64,000 nt of DNA from positions 15,864,218 to 15,928,217 of the forward strand of contig CM046327.1 in NCBI GenBank assembly GCA_025403435.1. The letters run 5' to 3'. Shown here in pieces: positions 1 through 12,204 of this stretch (the stretch's first letter is position 1; each line of letters opens with the position of its first letter). The DNA is from Artocarpus heterophyllus. Its lineage: Eukaryota > Streptophyta > Magnoliopsida > Rosales > Moraceae. Under the pieces are notes generated by a model. It was not told the DNA's origin, did no database searches, and saw only the letters and a list, made by a program, of their open reading frames with translations. Position numbers and translations under genes: made by a program.

Positions 1-1206
1 TTCTGACAAAAAATTACATATTAATAACCACATGGAAGAATACTCACCAAAATTTGCATATCAAAAGGCAAAAGAAATTGTACAAAATGGTAAAAACACT
101 CACTAGAATCTCTACAAAGATCTACAGCCTAACGGACCGATGCTGAAAGATGGTACAAGCCCAAGCAACTTAGGACCTTCCACAGCCCCACAACCAAACA
201 CCAAGGAGTTTTGAGTTAGCACTCAAATGCCCAAACGATCAGAGGTCCGATCATACAAATTATCCCGTCTCCACTGAAAGTATTTGCATCAAATGAGTTC
301 TAGCAAGTGAAAAGGGTTTCTTTTTTTAAAATTGATATGTGTTAATTTTTTTTTTTTCTAATTCTCCATTTTTGGGATTGAAATGTTGAAGGGAAATGAA
401 GTTTTACTCCCGCCCATGAAATTTACTCCCGCAAATGAAATTTACGTATATGTGTATATATATATATATTGACAACTAATTTGGGAATAGGATATAGAGG
501 TAAAATGAAAACTTGAGTTTATCAAGTTTAACACTGATAAACTCAGTTTATCAGTTAAACTTAGTTTATTACTGATAAACTCATAAACTTAAGTTTATCG
601 AGTTTAACACTTACAAACTCGAGGAGTTTATTAGCTAAACTCAATTTATCACTGATAAACAGTTACTTACCTAATTTTCAAAAGTTATGGTCATTTACTT
701 TAAATAGGCTATAAAAAAAGCCATCGAACTCAATTTCTCTTTGTGAAGAAAATTGAAAGATTGTTGGGAAACAAAATTTTTAATCTCACTGTCATTTTTT
801 AATTATATCTATATGCCAACAAATTTTGGATTGAAAGGTTTGAAGAAAACAATGCTCTTTGGTTATCAAAAAAAAAAAACTCTTTTGAAATGAAAATAGA
901 GCAAATTTTTTATGATTCACTGTCTGTATGGCTTTGTTTTTCATACAAGTACTAATAATTTTCCAAGTAATAAGAAAAAAAAGTAATAACATATAACAAC
1001 TTATATTGTTCAATTCTTAAAAAAAACTAACCTTTGTAAAATAATAATAATCATAATAACCACCAAAACGAAATGTTTGGACGTTATGTACAACCCAAAG
1101 CTTCAGGATTTATCAAATTACTAAATAATTTATAAATGCAACATTCCAAAAATAAAAAGCTATTACTTATTTACATGGTAATTTTTTTAAGAAAAGCTAT
1201 GGTTTA
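1..1206. other. AT-rich intergenic DNA, no gene seen
   Basis: No reading frame here resembles a known protein. The stretch holds a short TA run near 455-470, a small direct repeat of ACTCCCGC-containing units at about 405-445, and the palindromic array listed separately. It may be flanking DNA of the CACTA relic that follows, but no terminal inverted repeat could be recognised. Confidence 0.6.
513..665. repeat. array of GTTTATCA palindromes
   Basis: About ten copies of GAGTTTATCA or its complement TGATAAACTC alternate over roughly 150 bp. One pair, ACTGATAAACT and AGTTTATCAGT around 533-555, forms an almost perfect palindrome with a one-base centre. Function is unknown. It could be subterminal repeats of a DNA transposon, which often carry such motifs, but that is inference. 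Confidence 0.6.
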
Positions 1207-3381
1207 ATGCTATCGTGGGGGGGTTTAGTTGTAGCGGTACCTTTCACCAGAAAAGGTAGAGCAATTAATATGCATCATACTCACGTCATTCGAGATGAAA
1301 AGTACAACATCCAGTTAATTCTTTTACGTGGGGCACTATTTAACAAGAAATGGCCAGATTTTATTTCAGAACCAAGAAATCTTAGGCTTGTACTTGCAAC
1401 AGATGGGTTCAATCCATATCAGAATCTCAGCTCCAAATATAGTTATTGTCTAGTAGTTTTAGTTGTATGCAATTTGCTACAAGATATTTATATGTCTCAT
1501 TAAAATTTGATGTTAACCTTACTTATACCAGGACCAGATTAGCCTACAAATGATATGAACATATATTTGCACCCATTTATTAATGATCTAAAGGAGCTTT
1601 GGGATACTAGAATAGAGATGTTTGATGGGTTGAATAACAAAAAGTTCAATATGAGAGTTTGATCTGAACAATAAATGATTTTCTGGCATATAGTAATCTG
1701 GTAGAATATACTACAAATTGTACTATAACAACACCCTATTCGTTGTCAAAGATCGAGAAATAAATGTTTTGTGAATTGTTTTTTTATCTCAAACATTAAA
1801 ACGTGCGTAAATTTAGAAGAATACAAGCTTACAGTTCTCAAATCTCATGATCATCATATTCTTATTCGATAATTGCTGCCAGTGGCTATAAGAAGACTTC
1901 TCCCAGATATAGTACGGAGTACAATTCTACAATTGTGCTCATTTTTCAATGAAATATGTCAATGTGTAGTTGATAAAAATAAAATTGAGAAAATTGGAAG
2001 ACAAAATTTTTGAAACATTGTGCATGTTAGAGAAATGCTTCCCTCCTAGTTTGTTTGCCATCATGACTCACTTGACAATTCATCTAGTACGAGAATTTCG
2101 TCTATGTGGACTAGTGCAATATCGATTGATGTACTCTTGTGAGAGGTATCTTGACTTCTTAAACATCATTTTATGCATTATTTTGTTATTTTGTTGCTAA
2201 ATTAACAAATGTGTCTTTTTTAGTTAGATTTATGATGGTATTCAAGGGTTATGTGAGGAATCTTGTATAACTTGAGGGATGCATACCAAAATGCTACATT
2301 GTTGATGAGTATGTGAGTTACTGTACTAGATATACGAAACAAAATATCATTGTAGGTTATAAACACTCTCGTAGTGAAGAATTCGAAGATGAGACATTAT
2401 TAGAAGGACGTCTTATTTTCAAGGGAAGCCCAAAAATAATGATCGATGAAATGTTAATGATTGTTCATTGATATGTAGTGTTTATTCTTGTAGAAGTTGA
2501 ATCCTATCTACAGTAAGTGACAACATTTTATTGTTTATCTTCAAGCCATTAGTAATTATTTTTAATCACTGACATGGTTATTCTCACGTTTTCATTTTTA
2601 ATATAGACTGTACATAGATGAACTTAAAAAGAAAGATAGGCCCTTGGTTAAAGATATTAATATGTTTTCTTTGTGGCTATAGGATAAAATCATAAGATTT
2701 TTATGTAAATTTGTTCCATGTCAATTATATTATGTAGATATATGATGCTATACAATATATATATATGTATCTTTTTTACACTGTATAAACCACCCTAGTA
2801 TGATTTCAGTATCAGAGAGATTAAAATAATTTGCACGATGATTGAGACGCATATTCTAATTATATAATTAATAACAAATGGTATCAGCCAATGGGGTTGA
2901 AAAATTGACGCAAGATTATGATATTTTTATAAAATTAGAGACAATTTGTAGAGCTAGTGCATAAAACACAGTACATATTATAAATGTATCTTATTATTGA
3001 ATTATAAAGGATATTATATTGCTTGATTTTCATACATTCCAATTGCCTGTATTCTGTTGCGCTTGGGCCAATATTGCAAGTGGAGTAAAAGAACAAGAAG
3101 GCTTCATGTTAGTCAACCTTCATGAAAGAATGGGCCAATTTTAATGAGATCTATTTATTTTAGCATCACAGGCGAAAAAAGTTTTTTGTTCCAAAGAAAA
3201 TAATGCATCAAGTTAGTATGTTCTCATGGAGACACCACCAAGAGGCTTTCATGATTCCAACGTATTTGATGAGAGATCTTACAGTATTTATGCACCACAA
3301 AATGTTTTTAAACTCAACAATGACTACGTGGATGATTACGAGTCTTATGTGAGGAAGGAGTGTGAGAGTATTTTAGTTTAA
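1207..3381 (+). pseudogene. degraded CACTA (En/Spm) transposase, Tnp2 type
   Basis: Conceptual translation in shifting frames gives the ordered landmarks of plant Tnp2 transposases. At 1350-1440 is a block like WPDFISEPRNLRL..DGFNPYQN. At 1525-1620 follows an IPGP..NDMNIYLHPFINDLKELW block with one stop. At 1975-2290 is a DUF4218-like segment (LEKCFPPSLF, HLTIHLVREF, VQYRLMYSCERYL). At about 3060-3260 is a DUF4216-like tail (WANIASGVKEQEGF, LASQAKKVF, PPRGFHDSN). The family protein is far longer, so the N-terminal part is missing and many stops and frameshifts break the rest. The open piece 1207-1503 is a surviving fragment, not a gene. CACTA ends (CACTA...TAGTG) were not recognised. The element is certainly dead as a source of transposase. 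Confidence 0.85.
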
Positions 3382-3722
3382 TAATCAAATGGGAACTTTT
3401 TACGTATTTGAGTATTTTATCTTTATGTGATAAATGATGACTGGTCCTTTATTTTTATATGGTTCATATCTAAGACTATGATAGTTTGTTTTGACATTGC
3501 ACGTTTACTTGTTATAAGTCCGGTTTTAGCTTTAAAGCAAAGGAAAAGCTTGTTTAAAATATTATATTGCTAATTTTACATTTTTTTGTCAATGTTGTAA
3601 ACTGTTATATATATCAAAAGACTTGGTAAAAAAATGTTCTTTTAAAGGCATTTTAAGGACATTTCTCTCAAAATTTTGTAAATTTCCCATGTGGTAAGCC
3701 ATTTTTGTTGTAGTGTACATAG
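3382..3722. other. AT-rich spacer, nothing recognised
   Basis: This short non-coding stretch separates the CACTA relic from the copia gag fragment. No ORF, repeat or RNA gene was recognised in it. It may be the 3' untranslated or terminal part of the CACTA element. Confidence 0.5.
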
Positions 3723-4195
3723 TTAGGAGTTCATTAATATCCCATTTGTCTTTATGTGTGTTTTTGGAAAATTTAGTGGACCATACTCTTTCGAAAGAGG
3801 GTGCAAAATCAGATTAACGAAGAATGACTTAGAAATCTCTATCTCAATTGTCTTAAGTGTAGCAACAATATTCCCCACCTCCATGATGTGCTCGCGTATA
3901 GTTTTAAAGTTGTTATGCTTCATTACAAAGAGTCTCTTCATAAAGGTTCTTGCTCTAGCCTTATCTGAATTTACAAATTACTCTTCAACGAATTTTATGA
4001 AGTCCTTAATCTTGTCATGTTGAGGGATTTAACCTCCAATGTTTTTGTTGATATAATTTTTCATGAACATTATCCCCAAATGATTAGACCACTCCCATGA
4101 TTGATTCTGTCAGGATAGGAGGTTTGTCCTCACGAAGCACTAAGTCAATACCTATACGCCATAAATTTAGGAGAATTTTCTCTTTCCAATCAAAA
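3723..4195 (-). pseudogene. Ty1/copia gag fragment
   Basis: On the minus strand the translation begins near 4190 with a DLVLREDKPPILTES block, which is the gag start region of many plant copia elements. After frame breaks it continues as DKIKDFIKFVEE and KARARTFMKRLFVMKHN, then IREHIMEVGNIVATLK and FFVNLILHPLSKEYGP. These are the conserved helices of the copia gag polypeptide (UBN2-type). Stops and frameshifts are present, and no zinc knuckle, protease or pol follows. It is therefore an isolated fragment. It lies just left of the LARD element and in the opposite orientation. Confidence 0.8.
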
Positions 4196-4400
4196 AAATA
4201 TTACTACATACAATTAGGACATGAGATTCGTTGAAAATATTAGGAACCATTGCATCAAAAAATTCATACATTAATTGTACTAGCCTCTAGCAGGATGCTA
4301 TGGTTAATTTATTCAACGCAATTTATTATAAAAAATAGTAAAAAGTATTACAACAAAAAATATACAAACATGGTTTTAAAGTTTAAGCAAGGCAATCCTT

Positions 4401-7400
4401 TGTAACACCTGAGTATTTTTACTACATTAAAAATACAATAAATTAATGATTATGTTAAGACAAAAATACAGTTTAAGGAGAAAAAAACTATATAATAACA
4501 TGAAAAATTATACAGTATTAAAATAATACAGTGTAAGAAAGTACACTGATAAAGTTATGCAGTATAAAAATTACACTATAAAAGTAACGTAGTGTAGAAA
4601 TTAGACTGTTTAAGGTTAAGCAGTACAAAATTTAGACTGTTTAAGTTAAAACAGTATAAGAATAATACTGTATGGAGAATAGGATGAATAAGAAATGTTA
4701 TAGCAGTATAAAAAATATACCGATAGTATAAAAAAAATATTGTCAATATAAATTTAGACAGTACAAAGTGAGATAATATTGGAATTACATTATGTGATAG
4801 ATGTGGATAAGTATTAGAGGTTATGGAACCTCATGAATTGTGTGAAACAGAATACCGACAGTACAGAAAAAATATTGTTAGTATAAACTTGGACTGCGTA
4901 AAAAGTTTAGTGGGACACCTTGAAAGTTTTGATTAGGCCACCACATCTACTAATATGGCCCAATCATATTTGGCCACCCTAATTGATGACTAAGGTGACC
5001 CACCACCACTTTTTGGTTAAAAAAAAAGAAAAAAGAAAAAAAGAGATGAACTTACTCATTAAATAAGAGACCATTTTGGTCTCCAACGTGCAAGGAAGAA
5101 AAAAAAGGAAGGAAGGAAGGAAGGAAAGAAAGAAGAAAGAAAAAAAAAATGCTTCATTTTCCTCCACCAAAACCAACCCCTCCCATGAGTATTCTCTCCA
5201 TAATTTTTCAAGCACAAACCTCCAAATCATGTTTTAAATAAGAGACCATTTCAGTCTCCAACGTGCAAGGAAGAAAAAAAGGAAGGAAGGAAGGAAGGAA
5301 AGAAAGAAAGAAAGAAAGAAAAAATGCTTCATTTTCCTCCACCAAAACCAACCCCTCCCATGAGTATTCTCTCCATAATTTTTCAAGCACAAACCTCCAA
5401 ATCATGTTTTGAAGCAAAGTCAAGAGTATGGAGGGAGATTTAAGGGTTTCAAGGTAAAAATCTAAGTTTTACCTACTATGCTTAAGGGTTTTTATTCATG
5501 ATTTGTTTGAGATTTTTATAGGGTCGCTATGAATGTTGTCAAGGGTTTTGAAAAGATTTTTAAGCATTTTAAAGGACAATCAAGAAGGCTTGATAAATAT
5601 TAGGTAAATCTCTAAACTTTCTATGTGAAAGTTTATATTTTTTAAGTATGCCAAGTGTTTGATAAAATGATTTTGGTCTATGGCAAGTAAATGGACAATA
5701 TGGCATGATTTTTTTATGTTATATGTTGATGGTGATGATGATGGAAAGAAGAAAGTAAGGGTTTTGGTGAAATTTCAAAAGGGACTAAATTGCAAAGAAA
5801 AAAATAATTCTCAACAGATTTGAAAATCAGCCAAAAAGTCCCTCTAAACGATAGAATTTCAAGAAAGTTAAAACATAAAAATTATAGAACTCGTCAAAAC
5901 TGTTAAGACAACGTGAACAGTTTTTCAAAATTCTGCCAGATTGAGAAGTTATGAATTTTGTGAAATTTTGGAAACAAAATTTCAAGAAATGGAAACATTA
6001 TGAAAAGTTTAGAATTCGACCATTGTGCTTTTATAAGTTTTATTCCTTGCAAAAAAATGAATGTTTATGGTATGAATTCGTCATTTTTGGTTCCGAGGGC
6101 AAAAATATAAATATTTTTGTAATTCGGGTCAAAATCGTAAAATTGTATAAAAACTAGGTAAACATTGGTTTCCTGCACTGCTGTAGGCAGTGAGTGATCA
6201 TCGATACTAAATTTTAAAGATTTTGAAGAATTTAAAATGTAGGCAACGAATGAAAGAAAAACGTTTGGGGTAAAATGGTCATTTTATTAAAAATAGCCAA
6301 AACGAACCCGAAACATCAGATGTCGAGAAACATTCCTTAGTGGAAATATTTTTATAATATGTAGGTAATGAAATGGTATAAAGTTATAAAATGGACGAAA
6401 AACCCGTTAGGAGTAAAATCATCATTTTTAAGAAAACGGATAGAACGGAGTCGAATACTTCGATTTAGCATAACGCTCTTAGACAAAAAATGTTCCATAA
6501 TACGTTAAGTGACGAACCCGTCACATGGGACAGAAAATTTAATAAGGGCTGTTCAGGTAAAGAAAAAGGTAACCTGATGGGTTACAGAGCTAAGTAAAAA
6601 GAGTAATAACCCGATAGGTTACAGAGTTAAGTAAAAGGTATAATAACCTGGTGGGTCACAAAGTTAAAAGCAACAGGATACAAAGTAAAAAGAAGGGTAA
6701 ACTAATAGTATACCAAGTTATAAAAAAAAAGTAATGAATGTTTAATGTTTACGTTTTATTATCAATCAAGTAGATTGATAAAAAGAAAGTTAATTAATGA
6801 GCCGGCTGTCGTTTGATTAGGACATAAGCCCGACTAATGAAAGGAAAAGGAATAAAATAGAGAACATTAGAGCGTAGTCCAGGTAAGTTCAGACCTCACC
6901 TACAACATGAAGTAAATAATTTTCAAATTTATATGTATATATATATGTTTGCAAATGTGTTTACAATTGTTATACAAGTTGTTTTTAAAAGTACGTTCGC
7001 ATTTGTTATGTAAAAAGTCTTACAATTTAAACCAAGTTTGCAATGTATTTGCAACTATTATGTTAAAGCATGATTGCATTTAATGTGCATAAAGTTTTGA
7101 AAGATCAAGTAAAAGTTTGCAACGTATTTGCAAAAATTATGTTTAAAGTATGTTTTGTATTTTGTTAATGCATAATGTTTTATAGTTTAAGTTATAAGTT
7201 CTATTCTGGATTTGTTATGCAATAAGTTTTACAGTACAAGTTATGATTTGTAAATGTGTTTGCATATAATGTGTTAGCATTTGATATTCTCACTAACATT
7301 AAAAAGAAGGTAAAGTAAAGATAATAAAAAGAAAGTATTGTACCGGCCTCCTTATTGTGAGGTACTAAAAGTAAAGTTAAAGTTGCGACCTCCTAGATAT

Positions 7401-8499
7401 GAGGTACACAAGTAAAGTTAAAGTTTGACATCCTAGATGTGAGCTACATGAGCTCGATGTTCAATGGTCTCAAGTCTTCCACAAGGGGCAGCATCATGTT
7501 TATGATCTCACGATTAAAGATGTTGGTACGAACACTAAAGGTTGTAAGATAAAGAAAGTTAAGGAACAAGGATAAAGGTTAAGAAAGAAAGGAATGTTTA
7601 AGTTTATAGAATGTTCATAAAATGCTCATAATTGAAGTTCATAATTGAGCATAATTGGAATCATGCATTATGAATTTGCTTGTATTCCTTATTATAAGGT
7701 ATTTACATTAAATGCTTATGAAAAACATTTTGAGAAATGTTTTATGTTAAGTGTATATGAAAAACATTTTTACGTTTACAAGAAAGGGTTTATAAAAAAA
7801 CATTGAAGAAATGTTTTACGAAAAACGTTTATGCAAAACGTTACAGAACTGTTTTATGAAAGACGTTTATGAAAAATATTTTCAAAAATGTTTATGAAAA
7901 ACGTTTTAAGAGAAAGGTTTTTATGAGAAAAGTTTTTAAAGCATGTTTAAATGACTTATTAGTTTATGTTTGAACTTATTGAGCGAAGGCTCCTAAAAAG
8001 TTTCTTCATGTTGTAGGTAGTCCTATAGGTGACTAGTAGGACCCCTTAGAAGAGTTGGGTGCTGCGGAGGACAAATGCAAAGATTTGAGTATACATACTA
8101 CCACAGTTTGCTTCTACTACTCAAAGAAATTTTTTCCACTATTTAATATAATGTTTTCAAAGTATTAAGAAAATCATAGTTTTAAGAAATATTTTTATAG
8201 TTTTACGATATATTTACGAAATGTTTTATTTTCTTATAAAGTTAAGTATTAATCAATGATTCTATAAATGTTTCTTAATAAGTTTTAAGAAATGATTTGA
8301 AATGGTATTAAAGGCAAGTGTTGAGCGAGGTCTCAACTTGAATGGCGACAAGGTCACAACCGCTTGTAAGTATGTTTTAAAGTATATTAAAGGAAAAAAA
8401 AATTTAATTCAGTATTTTTTTTACTAAGTAAGAAAGATTAATATTTAAGAATGATGTTAAAGAAAGTTAAGTGACTACCCAAAAAGGCAGGTCGTCACA
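4401..8499 (+). repeat. 5' LTR of the LARD-like element
   Basis: The LTR is about 4.1 kb, begins TGTAACACCT and ends GTCGTCACA. It contains several internal repeat zones. Degenerate CAGTAT/ATACTG units lie at about 4480-4900. A 175-bp tandem duplication lies at 5061-5410. Degenerate TTTGCAA units lie at about 6930-7260, and AACGTT-bearing units at about 7690-7945. The ORFs inside are low-complexity products of GGAA/GAAA runs and are not genes. Confidence 0.8.
5061..5410 (+). repeat. 175-bp tandem duplication inside the 5' LTR
   Basis: The unit starting AAATAAGAGACCATT at 5061 recurs at 5236 and runs to about 5410. It includes a GGAA/GAAA microsatellite and a conserved stretch with CCTCCACCAAAACC. 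The 3' LTR has only one copy (about 10264-10440), so the duplication arose after the two LTRs separated, or was lost from the other copy. It accounts for short phenylalanine-rich ORFs on the minus strand. Confidence 0.85.
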
Positions 8500-8501
8500 G
8501 G

Positions 8502-8517
8502 TGGTATCAGAGCGGTA
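8502..8517 (+). other. primer-binding site (initiator tRNA-Met)
   Basis: TGGTATCAGAGC lies two bases after the 5' LTR. It is the standard plant retrotransposon primer-binding site, complementary to the 3' end of initiator tRNA-Met. This fixes the LTR boundary at 8499 and the element's orientation as plus. Confidence 0.85.
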
Positions 8518-9600
8518 TCCTATCATCCCATCTCGCATTGTCATATGTCCCCTACACCATAGCTCAAGTAAGTAAGTTAAGTTAAGTAAGAAGAAAAGTT
8601 AGTATGTAATGGTTACGTGTTTATGCTAGGCGTAGCCTTTGATGTTGGCACTTCTAGATGAGCAACGAGAAAGCAAAGCTATAAGGATGAGTGTAATGTT
8701 AGATGTTATAGTGTCCCCGCAAATCGACGGTGGTTATCATTCCTCAGCGGTGTCAAGTCAATGATGATCCAACGTGGTCAATGGTGGTCAATAGTTGGCC
8801 GATGACTCAAAATCAAGATGATGAGCTCACGACACGTTATAATGATCATGTGCCCAACAGTGTTGTTCGTTTGAGCAAATCTTATTCTATTAGAAGTCAA
8901 TTCGGTATTGGCTACACGTATAACAAGGAAAAGCATATCAAGATAACGGAATAATAGAGGTCTAAAAGTGATTTTTAGTGTTCTATGGAACGAGAGTGCC
9001 TGAGAGCAACCAGGCATTAGATGACTAACTATCTGATTCTTTTAAGCTTAAGCATTCCGTAGCTAAGCAAAGACATGCTAATGAGCTCGAAACTGCCCAG
9101 ATGGGAATCACGATTAAGACAACGAAGCCAAATCGGTCAGTGAAAACCTCACGGATTGGAGGATAAAAGCTGGAGATATATACATAATGAGAGAATTACG
9201 AAAAAAAAATGTAATTTTAGAATGGATTTGGGATAAAAAAATCATGGATTTTGTGGTCAAATGAGCCTAATCTTTTGATAGTCATGTTGCGCGTAGGATA
9301 AAAATGAACCCTATTTTTGAGAATAGCATTCATTTGTAGAATGCTAAAACTTTAGATAAATGGAAACTACGCTCAAATGTTGAAAGATCAGAGTTGCGCA
9401 GCAGAAGTATGGTGTTACAATTTAAAGACATATGTCAATAATATGATGAAAATTATTGAAGTTCCAAGATCGAGGCTTAGTTTTTAGTAAGAAAGTAATG
9501 ATGCAAGAAAGCATGGTAAGAATGAAAAGGGTGATAAGGGAAATGAATTACCGAAGAAGGTTTTAATTTTCGAGGACGAAAATTTTTAAGGAGGGTAGAT
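8518..9600 (+). other. non-coding interior of the LARD-like element, with polypurine tract
   Basis: About 1.1 kb lies between the primer-binding site and the 3' LTR. A 74-codon ORF at 8730-8954 shows no recognisable domain and is taken as chance. The last bases, TTTTTAAGGAGGGTAGAT (9583-9600), make a purine-rich tract directly before TGTAACACCC, as expected for plus-strand priming. No gag or pol remnant could be identified in any frame by eye. Confidence 0.6.
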
Positions 9601-12201
9601 TGTAACACCCGAGCACTTTTACTACATTAAAAGTGCAATAAGTTAAGGATTATGTTAAGCCAAAAAATAGTTTAAGGAGAAAAATATTGTATAATAACAT
9701 AAAAAATTATACAGTATTAAAATAATACAGTGTAAGGGAGTACACTAATAAAGTTATACAGTATAAAAATTACACTATAAAAGTAACACAGTGTAAAAAT
9801 TAGACTGTTTAAGGTTAAGCAGTATAGAATTTAGACTATTTAAGTTGAATCAATATAGGAATAATACTGTTTAGAGAATACAGATGAATAAAAAATATTG
9901 TAGCAGTATAAAAAATATACCAACATATAAGAAAAATACTGTCAATATAAATTTAGATAGTACAAAGTGAGATAATATTGAAATTACATTATGTGATAGA
10001 TGTGGATAAATATTAAAGGTTAGGACCTCATGAATTGCATGGAAAAGAATACCGTTAGTTTAAGAGAAATACTATCAATATAAACTTGGACTGCGTAAAA
10101 AGTTTAGTGGGACACCTTGAAAGTTTTGATTGGGCCACCACATCCACTTATGTGTCCCAATCACATTTGGCCACCCAAAGTAACCTAATTGATGACTAAG
10201 GTGACTCACCATCACTTTTTGGTAAAAAAAAAAAAGAAAGAAAAAAAAGAGGTGAACTTACTCATTAAAAAAGGGACCATTTTGGTCTCTAATGTGCAAG
10301 GAAGAAAAAAAGGAAGGAAGTAAAGAAAGAAAGAAAGAAAGAAAAAAAGAAAAGAAATGCTTCATTTTCCTCCACCAAAACCAACCCCTCCCATGAGTAT
10401 TCTCTCCATAATTTTTCAAGCACAAACCTCCAAAATCATGTTTTGAAGCAAAGTCAAGAGTATGGAGGGAGATTTAAGGGTTTCAAGGTAAGAATCTAAG
10501 TTTTACCTAATGTGCTTAAGGGTTTTTATTCATGATTTGGTTGAGATTTTTATAGGGTCGCTGTGAATGTTGTCAAGGGTTTTGAGAAGATTTTTAAGCA
10601 TTTGAAAGGAGAATCAAGAAGGCTTGATAAAGATTAGTTCTAAACTTTCTATGTGAAAGTTTATGTTTTTTTAAGTATGCCAAGTGTTTGATAAAATGAT
10701 TTTGGTCTATCGCATGTAAATGGACAATATGGTATGATTGTTTTATGTTATATGTTGATGGTGATGATGATGGATGGAAGAAAGTAAGGGTTTTGGTAAA
10801 ATTTTAAAATGGACTAAATTACAAAGAAAAAAAGAATTCTCGGCAGATTTAAAAATTAGCCAAAAAGTCCCTCTAAACGACAGAATTTCAAGAAAGTTAA
10901 AACACTAAAATTATAGAACTAGCCGAAACTGTTAAGACAACTTGGACAGTTTTCTAAAATTCTGCCCGGTTTAGAAGTTATGAATTTTACGAAATTTTGG
11001 GCACAAAATTTCAAGAAATGGAAATGCCATGAAAAGTTTAGAATTTGACTATTGTGCTTTTGAAAGTTTTATTCCCTGCAAAAAACTGAATGTTATGCTA
11101 TAAATTGGTCGTTTTTGGTTCTGGGGCTAAAAATGTAAATATTTTTATAATTCGGGTCAAAATTGTAAAATTGTATGAAAACTGGGTTTCACTAAGAAAC
11201 ATTGGTTTCCTGCACTGCTGTAGGCAGTGAGTGAACATAGATGCTAAATTTTAAAGAATTTAAAGTTTAGGCAAGGAACGAAAGAAAAACATTTGGGACA
11301 AAATGGTCATTTAATGAAAAATGGCCAAAACAAACCCGAAACACCCGATGTCAGGAAACGTTCCTTAGTGGAAATTTTTTCATAATATGTAGGTAATGAA
11401 ATAGTATAAAGTTATAAACTGGACGAAAAACCCATTAGGGGTAAGAAGACGGCTAGAACGGAGTCAAACACTCCGATTTAGCATAACGTTCTTAGACTAA
11501 AAATGTTCCGTAATACGTTAAGTGACAAAATCGTCACATGGGACAGAAAATTTAATAAGGGCCATTCAAGTAAAGAAAAAGGTAACCTGATGGGTTATAG
11601 AGCTAAGTAAAAAGAGTAATAACCCGATCGGTTACGAAGTTAAGTAAAAGGTATAGTAACCTAGTGGGTCACAAACTTAAAAGCAGCGGGGTACAAAGTA
11701 AAAAGAAGGGTGAACTAATAATATACCAAGTTATAAAAAAAAAAAAGAATGAATGTTTAATATTTACGTTTTATTATCAATAGAGTAGATTGATAAAAAG
11801 AAAGTTAATTAATGAGTTGGCTGTAGTTTGATCGACACAGAAGCCGACTAATGAAAGAAAAAGGAACATAATAGAAAACGCTAAAGCGTAATCCAAGTAA
11901 GTTTAGACCTCACCTACAGTATGAAGTAAATAATTTTTAAATATTTATATATATATATATATATATATATGTTTGCAAATGTGTTTGCAATTGTTATACA
12001 AGTTGTTTTTAAAAGTACGTTCACATTGGTTATGCAAAAAGTTTTACAGTTTAAATCAAGTTTACAATGTATTTGCAACTATTATGTTAAAGCATGACTG
12101 CATTTGATGTGCATAAAGTTTTAAAAGATCAAGTAAAAGTTTGCAACGTATTTACAAAAATTATGTTTAAAGTATGTTTTGCATTTTGTTAATGCATAAT
12201 C
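9601..12201 (+). repeat. 3' LTR of the LARD-like element, truncated
   Basis: This is a direct repeat of 4401 to about 7170, collinear apart from the single-copy 175-bp unit and small indels. Similarity to the 5' LTR stops at about 12201, after TTAATGCATAAT. The following bases belong to a copia RNase H fragment. About 1.3 kb of LTR is missing. A longer TA run lies at about 11948-11970. Confidence 0.8.
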
Positions 12202-12204
12202 AAG

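Larger units (their letters stand above)
4401..12201 (+). mobile_element. large non-coding LTR retrotransposon (LARD-like), 3' LTR truncated
   Basis: Two long direct repeats, each starting TGTAACACC, flank about 1.1 kb of interior. The first (4401-8499) ends in CA and is followed at once by a primer-binding site matching initiator tRNA-Met. The second (9601-12201) is preceded by a purine-rich tract. This is the full layout of an LTR retrotransposon, yet neither the LTRs nor the interior contains a recognisable gag, protease, RT, RNase H or integrase. It is therefore non-autonomous, like the LARD class, although its interior is shorter than in described LARDs. The repeats differ at roughly one base in ten over the first 115 bp, so the insertion is old. 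The 3' LTR stops abruptly at about 12201, where copia sequence begins, so no target duplication can be checked. Confidence 0.8.

Noticed and set aside
4979..5423. Two similar minus-strand ORFs with poly-Phe/Ser stretches
   Set aside because: They come from GGAA/GAAA runs in the tandemly duplicated part of the LARD LTR. Their likeness reflects the DNA duplication and not a gene family.
8730..8954. 74-aa ORF in the LARD interior
   Set aside because: No recognisable domain, and it is overlapped by an antisense ORF of similar size. It is most likely chance.
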